64,000 nt of DNA from Mediterraneibacter gnavus ATCC 29149 (GTDB taxonomy: Bacteria > Bacillota > Clostridia > Lachnospirales > Lachnospiraceae): positions 2,127,001 to 2,191,000 of the forward strand of contig NZ_CP043051.1 of assembly GCF_008121495.1 (NCBI RefSeq). Direction: 5' to 3'. The notes beneath the pieces are model-generated. The model had not been told where the DNA came from. It made no database searches and saw only the letters and a list, made by a program, of their open reading frames with translations. The first letter of the stretch is position 1. Each line of letters starts with the position of its first letter. Below are positions 14,931 through 24,989 of this stretch, piece after piece. Made by a program: the position numbers and the translations under genes.

Positions 14931-16340
14931 ATGAAAATTAACAGAATGATAAGCGGGTACAATTTCAACAAGGGCAGCATTTCCAGAATTAAGTATATTG
15001 TTATCCATTACGTAGGCGCACTGGGCGGCGCAGAGGATAACTGCCGCTATTATGGCGGCGGCAATAGAAATGCGTCGGCGCATTACTTTGTAGGATTTAA
15101 CGGCGAGGTATGGCAGTGCGTAGAGGACGCTAATATAGCGTGGCATTGCGGAGCGTCGAGCTATAAGCACGCAGAGTGCCGGAACGCTAATAGTATCGGT
15201 ATTGAAATGTGCGTAAGGAAGAAAAACACAAAGAGCATGGGCGCAACAGATAAAGACTGGTATTTTGAGGACGCAACAGTAGAGGCAGCGGCAGAGCTTA
15301 CCCGTTACCTTATGAATAAATACGGCGTGCCTGCATCTCATGTAATCAGACATTACGACGTAACGGGCAAGATTTGCCCTAACCCGTATGTATATAACAC
15401 CAGCGCCCACACATGGGACGAGTTTAAGCGTAAAATCAGCGGACAGGCAGAAACACCGCAGGGCAGCAATGAAAAAATAATCTGGAATTTTCTTACAGGC
15501 AAGGGCTTAAATGCTTATGCCGTGGCTGGTATTATGGGTAATCTGTATGCTGAAAGCGGGCTTATGCCGAACAACTTACAGAACACCTATAACAATAAGC
15601 TGGGTAAGACGGACGCAGAATATACAGCGGCGGTGGATAATGGCAGTTATGGCAATTTTGTAAAGGACAGTGCAGGCTATGGGCTGGCGCAGTGGACGTA
15701 TTGGAGCAGAAAGCAGGCGCTGCTTAATCATGCAAAACAGGCGGGCGTATCCATTGCAGACCTTAATATGCAGCTGGGCTTTTTATGGGAAGAATTACAG
15801 GGCTACACAGTAGTAATGGACGCACTGAAAAAGGCAGGCAGCGTGCGTGCTGCATCTGATGCCGTTCTTACTGGATATGAAAAGCCAGCAGACCAGAGCG
15901 AAACAGTAAAGAAAAAGCGTGCAGAGTACGGCGAGGGATACTATAAAAAGTATGCAGCCGGAAACGGCACAAAATATTACAGAGTGCGCAAGAGCTGGAC
16001 GGACGCAGCAAGCCAGCTGGGGGCGTTTACGTCGCTGGAAAATGCAAAGAGCGCTTGCAAGGCAGGCTATACTGTATATGATGATAACGGCAAGGCAGTA
16101 TATACCGCAGCGGGGCAGCAGGCAAGCGCAGGCGTTCCGTTTAGCGTACAGGTGGATATTTTAGACCTTAATATCAGAACGGGAGCAGGCACAAACTATG
16201 CAAAGACAGGAGAAACCACAGGAAAGGGAGTATTTACCATTATGGAAGTGAAAGCCGGACAGGGCGCAAGTGCTGGCTGGGGACGCTTGAAGAGTGGCGC
16301 AGGCTGGATTAGCTTAGATTATGCCACAAGATTAGCTTAA
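14931..16340 (+). CDS. Endolysin with amidase and phage-lysozyme domains and SH3 end
   Basis: This is a 469-residue lysin. Residues about 15-170 are an N-acetylmuramoyl-L-alanine amidase (Amidase_2) domain with zinc ligands in YIVIHYVG and VIRHYDVTGKICP. Residues about 180-345 are a phage tail lysozyme-type glycosidase domain with probable catalytic Glu208 in LYAESGLMPNN and GYGLAQWTYW. A short SPOR-like segment follows (LGAFTSLENAKSACKAGYTVY), then an SH3b cell-wall binding domain (LNIRTGAGTNYAKTG). I chose ATG 14931 (AAAGGCGGG upstream); the frame is open to a TTG at 14883 that lacks a ribosome binding site. Two catalytic activities in one phage lysin are uncommon but known. Confidence 0.9.
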   Translation: MKINRMISGYNFNKGSISRIKYIVIHYVGALGGAEDNCRYYGGGNRNASAHYFVGFNGEVWQCVEDANIAWHCGASSYKHAECRNANSIGIEMCVRKKNTKSMGATDKDWYFEDATVEAAAELTRYLMNKYGVPASHVIRHYDVTGKICPNPYVYNTSAHTWDEFKRKISGQAETPQGSNEKIIWNFLTGKGLNAYAVAGIMGNLYAESGLMPNNLQNTYNNKLGKTDAEYTAAVDNGSYGNFVKDSAGYGLAQWTYWSRKQALLNHAKQAGVSIADLNMQLGFLWEELQGYTVVMDALKKAGSVRAASDAVLTGYEKPADQSETVKKKRAEYGEGYYKKYAAGNGTKYYRVRKSWTDAASQLGAFTSLENAKSACKAGYTVYDDNGKAVYTAAGQQASAGVPFSVQVDILDLNIRTGAGTNYAKTGETTGKGVFTIMEVKAGQGASAGWGRLKSGAGWISLDYATRLA

Positions 16341-16346
16341 GTTTTC

Positions 16347-16384
16347 GAGGGTGGGCGGTTCGCTGTCTGCCCTCTATTTTTTTT
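16347..16384 (+). terminator. Rho-independent terminator of the phage late operon
   Basis: A 12-bp stem (with G-U pairs) closes a TTCG loop at 16347-16374 and is followed by TA and eight T. It ends the late structural and lysis transcript. Confidence 0.9.
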
Positions 16385-16415
16385 ACAATTTTATAGGATT
16401 TTCTACATAAAAGCG

Positions 16416-16444
16416 TTGACAATATACCAAAGTTGGTATATAAT
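16416..16444 (+). promoter_or_regulatory. Consensus sigma-A promoter with embedded operator
   Basis: TTGACA (16416-16421), a 17-base spacer and TATAAT (16439-16444) match the consensus at every base. The spacer and the start of the -10 box are covered by a perfect 20-bp palindrome (16422-16441; core ATACCAAAGTTGGTAT). A protein bound there would block RNA polymerase. The Xre-type regulator at 16806 is the nearest candidate. Confidence 0.9.
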
Positions 16445-16508
16445 AAAATCATGGAAAGGAGATAAGAACAAATAAGAGGCAAAGCCACTGGAAAGGAGAA
16501 ACGGCACA

Positions 16509-16628
16509 ATGGGTAAGAAAAAGAAACAAAAGAAAAAGCCTATCGAATGGCGAGACCTGACAATCAACGCATTGATAGACTTAATCATAGGCATAATACT
16601 TATCATAATTGGTAAGTACATAGGTTAG
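16509..16628 (+). CDS. 39-residue basic membrane microprotein
   Basis: The ORF starts with eight Lys/Gln-type residues (MGKKKKQKKKPIEWRD) and then has one hydrophobic helix (ALIDLIIGIILIIIGKYIG). It has a strong ribosome binding site (AAAGGAG, 16491-16497) and is the first gene after the strong regulated promoter. The form (basic head plus one membrane span, under 40 residues) resembles type I toxins and superinfection-exclusion peptides. I do not recognise the family, so the function is open. Confidence 0.7.
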   Translation: MGKKKKQKKKPIEWRDLTINALIDLIIGIILIIIGKYIG

Positions 16629-16667
16629 GGCGAAAGCCCTAACCGACAGGCGGGCGATAAGCCCGCC
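16623..16667 (+). other. Two adjacent perfect hairpins after the microprotein gene
   Basis: The first is a 9-bp stem with a GAAA loop (16623-16644) that overlaps the stop codon of the microprotein. The second is a 7-bp stem with a GATAA loop (16649-16667). Neither is followed by a T tract, so RNA stability or processing is more likely than termination. The core GGGCGAAAGCCC (16628-16639) is also the core of the hairpin after the DGR VR (12384-12395). Confidence 0.75.
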
Positions 16668-16710
16668 GCCTATAAGAAATATAACACAAACCCACAGCCG
16701 AGTAAAGAGT

Positions 16711-16809
16711 ATGCTTTTGAAATTAGGAGTATTTTTAGTAGCAGTAGGACTTGTAAAGCTGCTTATTGCTTTCATTTTGAGAGCAAAAGAAAAGAGAGGT
16801 AAGGCATGA
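16711..16809 (+). CDS. 32-residue membrane microprotein coupled to the Xre regulator
   Basis: The ORF encodes one hydrophobic span (LKLGVFLVAVGLVKLLIAFIL) and a basic end (RAKEKRGKA). Its TGA overlaps the ATG of the Xre gene (ATGA at 16806-16809), so the two are probably translated together. The ribosome binding site before it is weak. A membrane peptide coupled to a phage repressor-like gene could be a sensor or an exclusion factor; that is inference. Confidence 0.6.
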   Translation: MLLKLGVFLVAVGLVKLLIAFILRAKEKRGKA

Positions 16810-17003
16810 ATTTAGGCGAGAACATAAGAAAAGCACGGAAAGCGGCGGGCGTTTCACAGTCGGAACTTGCGGAACGCCTGCAAGTCCACCAGAAAGATAT
16901 AAGCAGGTGGGAGAATGGGGCGCACGCACCGACAATAGAAATGTTTGCGAAAATATGCAGAGAGCTTAACGCCTCTGCTGATGAAATTTTAGAATTGAAG
17001 TAG
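16806..17003 (+). CDS. Xre/Cro-CI family HTH regulator
   Basis: The 65-residue protein is a bare lambda-repressor-like DNA-binding domain (NIRKARKAAGVSQSELAERL, then DISRWENGAHAPTIEMFAKI). It has no peptidase or oligomerisation domain, so it is Cro-like in size. It belongs to the cassette driven by the promoter at 16416 and probably acts on the palindrome inside it. There is a second HTH-type option outside the window that cannot be excluded. Confidence 0.9.
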   Translation: MNLGENIRKARKAAGVSQSELAERLQVHQKDISRWENGAHAPTIEMFAKICRELNASADEILELK

Positions 17004-17024
17004 ATACGAAAGCGAGGGCTTACT

Positions 17025-17711
17025 ATGACAAAGAAAAAGGTAATTTTATTGGTAGTGGCTGCATTATTTGCAGTAAGTGGCTTAACGGCGCTGCCGTCTG
17101 GAAATATAACAGGTGGGGTGGGCTGCATTGTGGTTGCGGCAGTATGTGCCTATTTTGGACTGAAAAAGAAAAGCGCAGGAAAAGAAAACGAAAACAGAAC
17201 GCCTGCGCCTGCCGCTGCATCTGGTGGCAGAGTTTTAGATACAATCAGAACGAAAGTAGTAGGCGTGACGTTCAATAATGAGGACGGAGAAAACAGGCAG
17301 GATATTTTAAGCAGAATGTCCGGCAGTGAAGATATTACAGTAGAAAAGTATACATACAACGGAGAGCCTGCCGCATACGTAAAGTGGGGCGATAAGGTAA
17401 TAGGCAATCTATCGGCAGAGCTGGCGGGGGACTTAGCGAGAAAGTACCCGAAAGCCCGCTACACCGCAGAAATACTGGAAATTTCTGGGGGGGGGGGGGT
17501 ACAGACGTTCGGGTGCAATATAGAGCTTGACGTAATCGAGGACGCAACGCCCAGCGTAAGCCAGCATACGGGAGAAACTACAGTATATGTAGACCGTAGC
17601 AACAAAAAATACCATAGTAAGCCTAACTGTTCGGGAATGAAAAACCCAAAGAGCATACCGCTAAGCCAAGCAAAGAAGAAATACACCGCTTGTAAAAAGT
17701 GTTGTAAATAG
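17025..17711 (+). CDS. Membrane-anchored HIRAN-like protein with poly-G tract
   Basis: This 228-residue protein has a hydrophobic N-terminus with two membrane segments (VILLVVAALFAVSGLTAL, GCIVVAAVCAYFGL). A HIRAN-like beta domain spans about residues 66-170 (VVGVTFNNEDGENRQDIL, PAAYVKWGDKVIGNLSAEL). A C-terminal Cys module follows (YHSKPNCSGM, YTACKKCCK) that probably binds zinc and is seen at the end of many secreted nuclease-like proteins. A run of 13 G (17487-17499) encodes SGGGG in the HIRAN part; a change of one G would truncate the protein. HIRAN domains bind DNA ends in other proteins, but the role here is unknown. Confidence 0.75.
   Translation: MTKKKVILLVVAALFAVSGLTALPSGNITGGVGCIVVAAVCAYFGLKKKSAGKENENRTPAPAAASGGRVLDTIRTKVVGVTFNNEDGENRQDILSRMSGSEDITVEKYTYNGEPAAYVKWGDKVIGNLSAELAGDLARKYPKARYTAEILEISGGGGVQTFGCNIELDVIEDATPSVSQHTGETTVYVDRSNKKYHSKPNCSGMKNPKSIPLSQAKKKYTACKKCCK
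17487..17499 (+). repeat. 13-G homopolymer inside a coding region
   Basis: Thirteen consecutive G in the HIRAN-like gene, read in frame as GGG GGG GGG GGG G. Tracts of this length are prone to slipped-strand mispairing and to base-calling or assembly errors. Confidence 0.9.
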
Positions 17712-17800
17712 GTAAAGGCATAAGCCGCAGACTTGTAAAAGAGTTTGCGGCTTTTCGTCGTATATGGGGAAAGAACAGGAACGAAAGAGAGGTAGCAGAA

Positions 17801-18862
17801 ATGGCGAATAAGAAAGGCAGCCGACAGCTGACATGGACAGACCGTATAAGTATTGAGGCATTGAAAAAAGCAGGGCATAGCGTGATAGAGATAGCAGAAC
17901 AGCTGGGCGTACACCGCAGCACTATATACAATGAGCTTAAGAGAGGGGAATATATGCACAGAAATAGCGACTATACAGAAACATTAAGTTATAGCCCAAA
18001 CAAGGCACAAATGAAAGCAGAGGAAAATTTAAAGGCAAGGGGTACACAACTTAAAATAGGAAACGATATTGCATACGCTAATTATATAGAGGATAAAATA
18101 GTAAATGAAGATTACAGCCCAGCTGCGGTACTGGGAGAATTGAAAGCACAGGGGAAAGAGGGGGACTTTTCCGTAACAGTATGCGTAACGACCTTATACA
18201 GCTATATTGATAAGGGTATTTTCCTTAAGCTGTCTAATAAGAATTTGCCAGTAAAGAAGAATAAGAAGAGAAATTATAAGAAAGTACAGAGGCAACAGAA
18301 AAGGGCGGCAGCAGGAGAGAGTATAGACAAACGCCCGAAAGAGATAGATACACGGGAAGAGTTCGGAAACTGGGAAATGGACAGCGTTTTAGGTAAGCGG
18401 GGAAAGTCAAAAAATACCTTGCTGGTACTGACAGAGCGGAAAACCAGAAACGAGATTATATTTAAACTGCCAGACCATACAGACGAGGCAGTAGTAGCGG
18501 CACTGGATAGATTAGAAAGAAAATGGGGCGCTGATATGTTTAAGCGGGTATTTAAGACAATCACAGTAGACAACGGCAGCGAGTTTGCAGATGCAGAGGG
18601 CTTACAGCGTTCTATTATCAACGAGGGAGAAAAGCGGACAAAGGTATATTACTGCCACCCTTATAGTAGCTGGGAACGTGGCACGAATGAGGTAACAAAT
18701 AAGATGATACGCCGGAAGATACCGAAAGGCACAAATTTTGACGACAGGACAGAGGAAGAGGTAGAGAGTATAGAGAACTGGATAAACGGATACCCACGCA
18801 AAATACATGGCTACCATTCAGCGGGGGAATTATTCAAGGAAGAGGTAAAGCAGCTTGCATAA
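17801..18862 (+). CDS. IS30-family transposase
   Basis: The 353-residue protein has an N-terminal HTH (ISIEALKKAGHSVIEIAEQL and VHRSTIYNELKRG) and an IS30-type DDE domain: D194 in EMDSVLGK, D257 in TVDNGSEF and the Glu in SSWERGTNE (E292 or E297). It is complete. It lies in phage-like sequence, with the same codon style as the phage genes and without visible IS30 inverted repeats directly around it. It is the last gene before the host gene codY. It may be an IS inserted in the prophage end, or it may serve as the prophage's own recombinase. Confidence 0.92.
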   Translation: MANKKGSRQLTWTDRISIEALKKAGHSVIEIAEQLGVHRSTIYNELKRGEYMHRNSDYTETLSYSPNKAQMKAEENLKARGTQLKIGNDIAYANYIEDKIVNEDYSPAAVLGELKAQGKEGDFSVTVCVTTLYSYIDKGIFLKLSNKNLPVKKNKKRNYKKVQRQQKRAAAGESIDKRPKEIDTREEFGNWEMDSVLGKRGKSKNTLLVLTERKTRNEIIFKLPDHTDEAVVAALDRLERKWGADMFKRVFKTITVDNGSEFADAEGLQRSIINEGEKRTKVYYCHPYSSWERGTNEVTNKMIRRKIPKGTNFDDRTEEEVESIENWINGYPRKIHGYHSAGELFKEEVKQLA

Positions 18863-19131
18863 CAACGGATACAGGGAGCGTGAGAGGCTGGCAGCAGTGG
18901 CAGCCTTACTACTGCGCTGTCTAAAAGTGAAAATACACAATAAAACAGGCTGCGTATTGTGCAAAACGGCAAAACGATAAAAACATGAAAAAATGTCGAA
19001 TTTAATGTTGACATTTTTAAACAAGAGGAAATTGCAACAATTTCATTGAAAATTCGTGAATTGTATGATAACATGAGGGTGTCTATTGAATAGGAACGAG
19101 TTGTATATACAATTAAGTCTGGAGGAGACGG
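18863..19131 (+). other. Prophage-chromosome junction region upstream of codY
   Basis: There is no ORF. The change from phage-style to host-style sequence falls here. It contains an inverted repeat CACAATA/TATTGTG (18936-18961) and another with 9-bp arms AAAAATGTC/GACATTTTT (18989-19018), either of which could mark an element end. Nearer codY, a stretch ending in TTGAAAATT (19046-19054) is half of a CodY box (AATTTTCWGAAAATT), in keeping with the autoregulation known in other species. The codY ribosome binding site is GGAGGAG (about 19121). The exact attachment site cannot be fixed without the left end. Confidence 0.6.
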
Positions 19132-19911
19132 ATGAGCGTACAGTTATTAGATAAGACAAGAAAAATAAATAAATTATTGCATAATAATAATTCCAGCAAA
19201 GTGGTGTTTAATGATATTTGTGCTGTCCTCACAGAGATCCTGAACTCCAATGTCCTGGTAGTCAGTAAAAAAGGAAAGATCCTCGGAGTCAGCAAAAGTG
19301 CGCATGTAGATGCAATCAATGAACTGATTGTAGAGTCTGTGGGAGCGCATATCGATGAGATGCTCAATGAGCGTCTGCTCAATGTACTTTCTACCAAAGA
19401 GAATGTGAATTTGGAGACACTTGGTTTTTCATCGGAAAAAGTGCAGGGATATCAGGCAATTATCGTCCCCATTGATATTGCGGGAGAACGCCTTGGAACA
19501 CTCTTTATTTATAAGCAGAATGAGTTGTATTCCATTGATGATATCATCTTAAGTGAGTATGGGACAGCAGTTGTCGGACTGGAGATGCTCCGGTCTGTGA
19601 ATGAGGAGAGTGCAGAGGAGACGAGAAAGGAACATATCGTACAGTCAGCGATCAGCACACTTTCATTCTCTGAACTGGAGGCGATCATTCATATTTTTGA
19701 AGAGTTGGATGGAACAGAGGGAATTCTGGTGGCAAGCAAGATTGCAGACCGTGTAGGAATCACAAGATCCGTGATCGTCAATGCACTTCGAAAATTTGAG
19801 AGTGCCGGAGTGATCGAATCCCGTTCCTCCGGAATGAAGGGAACATACATTAAGGTGTTGAATGACTATGTCTTTACCGAATTGGAAAAGATCAAAAAAG
19901 AACGTTTGTAA
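19132..19911 (+). CDS. codY: GTP- and branched-chain-amino-acid-sensing regulator CodY
   Basis: The 259-residue protein has the full CodY layout: an N-terminal GAF effector domain (LLDKTRKINKLL..., QGYQAIIVPIDIAGERLGTL) and a C-terminal winged HTH (ASKIADRVGITRSVIVNALRKFESAGVIESRSSGMKGTYI). CodY represses nutrient-limitation genes when branched-chain amino acids and GTP are plentiful. Length and motifs are standard. The prophage lies within 300 bases upstream and probably separates codY from whatever gene used to precede it. Confidence 0.98.
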   Translation: MSVQLLDKTRKINKLLHNNNSSKVVFNDICAVLTEILNSNVLVVSKKGKILGVSKSAHVDAINELIVESVGAHIDEMLNERLLNVLSTKENVNLETLGFSSEKVQGYQAIIVPIDIAGERLGTLFIYKQNELYSIDDIILSEYGTAVVGLEMLRSVNEESAEETRKEHIVQSAISTLSFSELEAIIHIFEELDGTEGILVASKIADRVGITRSVIVNALRKFESAGVIESRSSGMKGTYIKVLNDYVFTELEKIKKERL

Positions 19912-19928
19912 AAATCGTACAGAAGATA

Positions 19929-19956
19929 AAAGGGTATCAGCAAGCTGATGCCCTTT
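19929..19956 (+). terminator. Hairpin after codY (weak terminator)
   Basis: A 12-bp stem with a CAAG loop follows codY by 17 bases, but it is followed by TCTCTGAC rather than a T tract. It may stabilise the mRNA end or give partial termination. Confidence 0.55.
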
Positions 19957-19993
19957 CTCTGACTACAGGTAAGAAGAGCAGGAGGAAAAGAAC

Positions 19994-20320
19994 ATGTATG
20001 AAGGCAATGCAGTAGATCTTCAGATGGAGAAAGTGATCGCGGCAGATGCGATCCTGGATGATGAGACACATCACTGTCAGGTTTTTCGTTATGATATGGA
20101 AGAGGATTACATATACTTACAATTAAAGGAGGACGATCTGACAGCAATCTCGCTGGATGCAAAGTATCAGTGCTATATTTCCACAAGGACAGAGCTTTTG
20201 TTCTGCACGGGCGTGGTACAGGAGCGATATCAGTGTGAACACGGGAAAATTTTGGTCTTTCATATTGAGAATGGATTCTATACAATTTCGGATATGAAAG
20301 GACCTGTAAAAAGAAAATAA
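19994..20320 (+). CDS. Conserved hypothetical protein between codY and groES
   Basis: This 108-residue acidic protein (MYEGNAVDLQMEKVIAADAI..., YIYLQLKEDDLTAISLDAKYQCYI, KILVFHIENGFY) is beta-rich; its layout resembles small PilZ-like barrels, but I see no RxxxR/DxSxxG c-di-GMP motif. A good ribosome binding site (AGGAGG, 19980-19985) precedes the ATG. I do not recognise the family. Confidence 0.8.
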   Translation: MYEGNAVDLQMEKVIAADAILDDETHHCQVFRYDMEEDYIYLQLKEDDLTAISLDAKYQCYISTRTELLFCTGVVQERYQCEHGKILVFHIENGFYTISDMKGPVKRK

Positions 20321-20347
20321 ACTAAATATAAAATTTTTGAATCTCTG

Positions 20348-20376
20348 TTGACAAATAGAAAACAGAGTGCTATTTT
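20348..20376 (+). promoter_or_regulatory. groESL promoter
   Basis: TTGACA (20348-20353), a 17-base spacer and TATTTT (20371-20376), just before the CIRCE operator. A GAGTGCTA half-site (20365-20372) overlaps the -10 box. Confidence 0.8.
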
Positions 20377-20389
20377 ATATTCATGAGGT

Positions 20390-20416
20390 TTAGCACTCGA
20401 TATGAACGAGTGCTAA
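20390..20416 (+). promoter_or_regulatory. CIRCE operator (HrcA binding site)
   Basis: TTAGCACTC, a 9-base spacer and GAGTGCTAA form a perfect CIRCE inverted repeat, placed at the start of the groES transcript. HrcA represses groESL here until heat shock. Confidence 0.98.
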
Positions 20417-20443
20417 TAACGTATAAAATAAGGAGGATTTACC

Positions 20444-20728
20444 ATGAAATTAGTACCATTAGGCGATAAAATCGTATTAAAGCAATTAGAAGCAGAAGAG
20501 ACAACAAAGTCAGGAATCGTTTTGCCTGGTCAGGCAAAAGAAAAACCACAGGAAGCAGAGGTAATTGCAGTCGGACCTGGTGGAATGGTAGACGGGAAAG
20601 AAGTGACAATGCAGGTAGCTGTAGGAGATAAAGTAATCTATTCCAAATATGCAGGAACAGATGTAGAGCTGGATGGAGAAGAGTACATTATCGTAAAACA
20701 GAATGATATCCTTGCAGTTGTAAAATAG
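20444..20728 (+). CDS. groES: Co-chaperonin GroES
   Basis: The 94-residue protein has the GroES fold signature (LVPLGDKIVLKQLEAEE, KSGIVLPGQAKEKPQ as mobile loop, VIYSKYAGTDVELDGEEY). It caps the GroEL ring. A strong AAGGAGG precedes the ATG. It is first in the CIRCE-controlled operon with groEL. Confidence 0.98.
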   Translation: MKLVPLGDKIVLKQLEAEETTKSGIVLPGQAKEKPQEAEVIAVGPGGMVDGKEVTMQVAVGDKVIYSKYAGTDVELDGEEYIIVKQNDILAVVK

Positions 20729-20784
20729 AAGAAAGAGACAATTTTTTGGAAACAGTCAACAGACGAAGTATAACAGGAGTGTGA

Positions 20785-22413
<1,629 letters not shown>

Positions 22414-22418
22414 TGATA

Positions 22419-22475
22419 AGAGGTTTCCCGGATATCTGTTTTGATACAGATACCCGGGGCTCTTTTTTTATTTTC
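22419..22475 (+). terminator. Terminator of groESL
   Basis: AGAG plus a CCCGG...CCGGG stem with one mismatch is followed by CTCTTTTTTTATTTT. It ends the chaperonin operon. Confidence 0.9.
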
Positions 22476-22621
22476 GGGATTTCGGCAGTAATAGACAAAA
22501 GAATTATAGAAAAACTGAGAAATTATGTAAAAATTATGAATGAGACATTATCTATAAGTATTGCTTAATAATGGGAGTTAAAATAAATCAGGATAAAAAT
22601 AAATTGTAAGTGGGAATAGGC

Positions 22622-22650
22622 TTGACAAGTGGTGGGAATTTTTGTACCAT
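22622..22650 (+). promoter_or_regulatory. Probable guaB promoter
   Basis: TTGACA (22622-22627), a 17-base spacer and TACCAT (22645-22650), 50 bases before the guaB start. The 200 bases upstream of it show no other clear signal. Confidence 0.65.
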
Positions 22651-22696
22651 AACAGATAATCTATGGACATACATATTAGAGAAAGAGAGGAAATAA

Positions 22697-24154
<1,458 letters not shown>

Positions 24155-24164
24155 AGTGAAGGAG

Positions 24165-24195
24165 TGCCGGAGCAGGAAACTGTTCCGGCATTTTT
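24165..24195 (+). terminator. Terminator after guaB
   Basis: An 11-bp stem (one G-U pair) with a GAAA loop is followed by TTTTT. It lies 10 bases after the guaB stop and rules out a start at GTG 24164 for the next gene. Confidence 0.9.
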
Positions 24196-24211
24196 GAAAT
24201 CAGGAGTTCAG

Positions 24212-24895
24212 ATGAAAATAAGATCCAACAGAAGAAAAAGAAGAAGATATGGACGGGGAAGAAGTGACAGGAAAGTATTCTATGCAAGAGCCGGACTGGC
24301 AGCGCTGCTGTTATTGACAATAGTGCTGATCTTAAGGTCATGCATCTCAAAAAAGCAAGGAGAGATGCGGGCGGATGTGGATGCGTCCAGACCGGAGATT
24401 GATGTACAGCTTCTGGATATCAATGAGTACTCCAGACCGGAAATCGAGTCAGACGGGATCACAGGAATCGTGATTCATTATACGGCGAATCCGGGCTCTA
24501 CTGCACAGGAGAACAGAGATTATTTTGAAGGACTTAAGGACACCCATGAGACATCAGCAAGCAGTAATTTTGTCGTGGGACTGGAAGGAGAGATCATTCA
24601 GTGTGTGCCCACATGGGAGGTGGCATATGCATCCAACGAGCGGAATAAGGATACCATTTCGATCGAATGCTGTCATCCGGACGAAACAGGAAAGTTTACA
24701 GAAGAAACCTATCAGTCGATGGTGCAGCTGACCGCATGGCTTTGCAGAAAGTACAGTCTGACTGCGGATACAGTGATCCGCCACTATGATGTGACCGGAA
24801 AAAATTGTCCGAAATACTTTGTGGAAAATGAAGAGGCATGGGCGAATTTCAAAGAGGATGTGGCGAATGCACTGGCGAAAGGCGGTACGGATTAA
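24212..24895 (+). CDS. Membrane-anchored N-acetylmuramoyl-L-alanine amidase
   Basis: The 227-residue protein has an Arg/Lys-rich cytoplasmic end (KIRSNRRKRRRYGRGR), one membrane span (LAALLLLTIVLILRSC) and an outer Amidase_2/PGRP domain with zinc ligands in GIVIHYTANPG and VIRHYDVTGKNCP. It cleaves the stem peptide from glycan. I chose ATG 24212, which has AGGAG 5 bases upstream. It shares the fold with the prophage endolysin amidase domain (same VIRHYDVTGK motif), but it is a host gene with a membrane anchor. Confidence 0.9.
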   Translation: MKIRSNRRKRRRYGRGRSDRKVFYARAGLAALLLLTIVLILRSCISKKQGEMRADVDASRPEIDVQLLDINEYSRPEIESDGITGIVIHYTANPGSTAQENRDYFEGLKDTHETSASSNFVVGLEGEIIQCVPTWEVAYASNERNKDTISIECCHPDETGKFTEETYQSMVQLTAWLCRKYSLTADTVIRHYDVTGKNCPKYFVENEEAWANFKEDVANALAKGGTD

Positions 24896-24917
24896 AGGAA
24901 ACGAAAAAGTATATCTC

Positions 24918-24946
24918 TTGCGGTCTGAAACAATGCTTGTTATAAT
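24918..24946 (+). promoter_or_regulatory. aroK operon promoter
   Basis: TTGCGG (24918-24923), a 17-base spacer and an extended -10 TGTTATAAT (box at 24941-24946). Confidence 0.75.
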
Positions 24947-24989
24947 AAACGGACAGAAGAGTTAAAGGGAAAGAGCAGAGGGCGAAAAT

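Noticed and set aside
24164-24211. Earlier GTG start for the membrane amidase
   Set aside because: This stretch forms the guaB terminator hairpin and a good ribosome binding site lies before ATG 24212.
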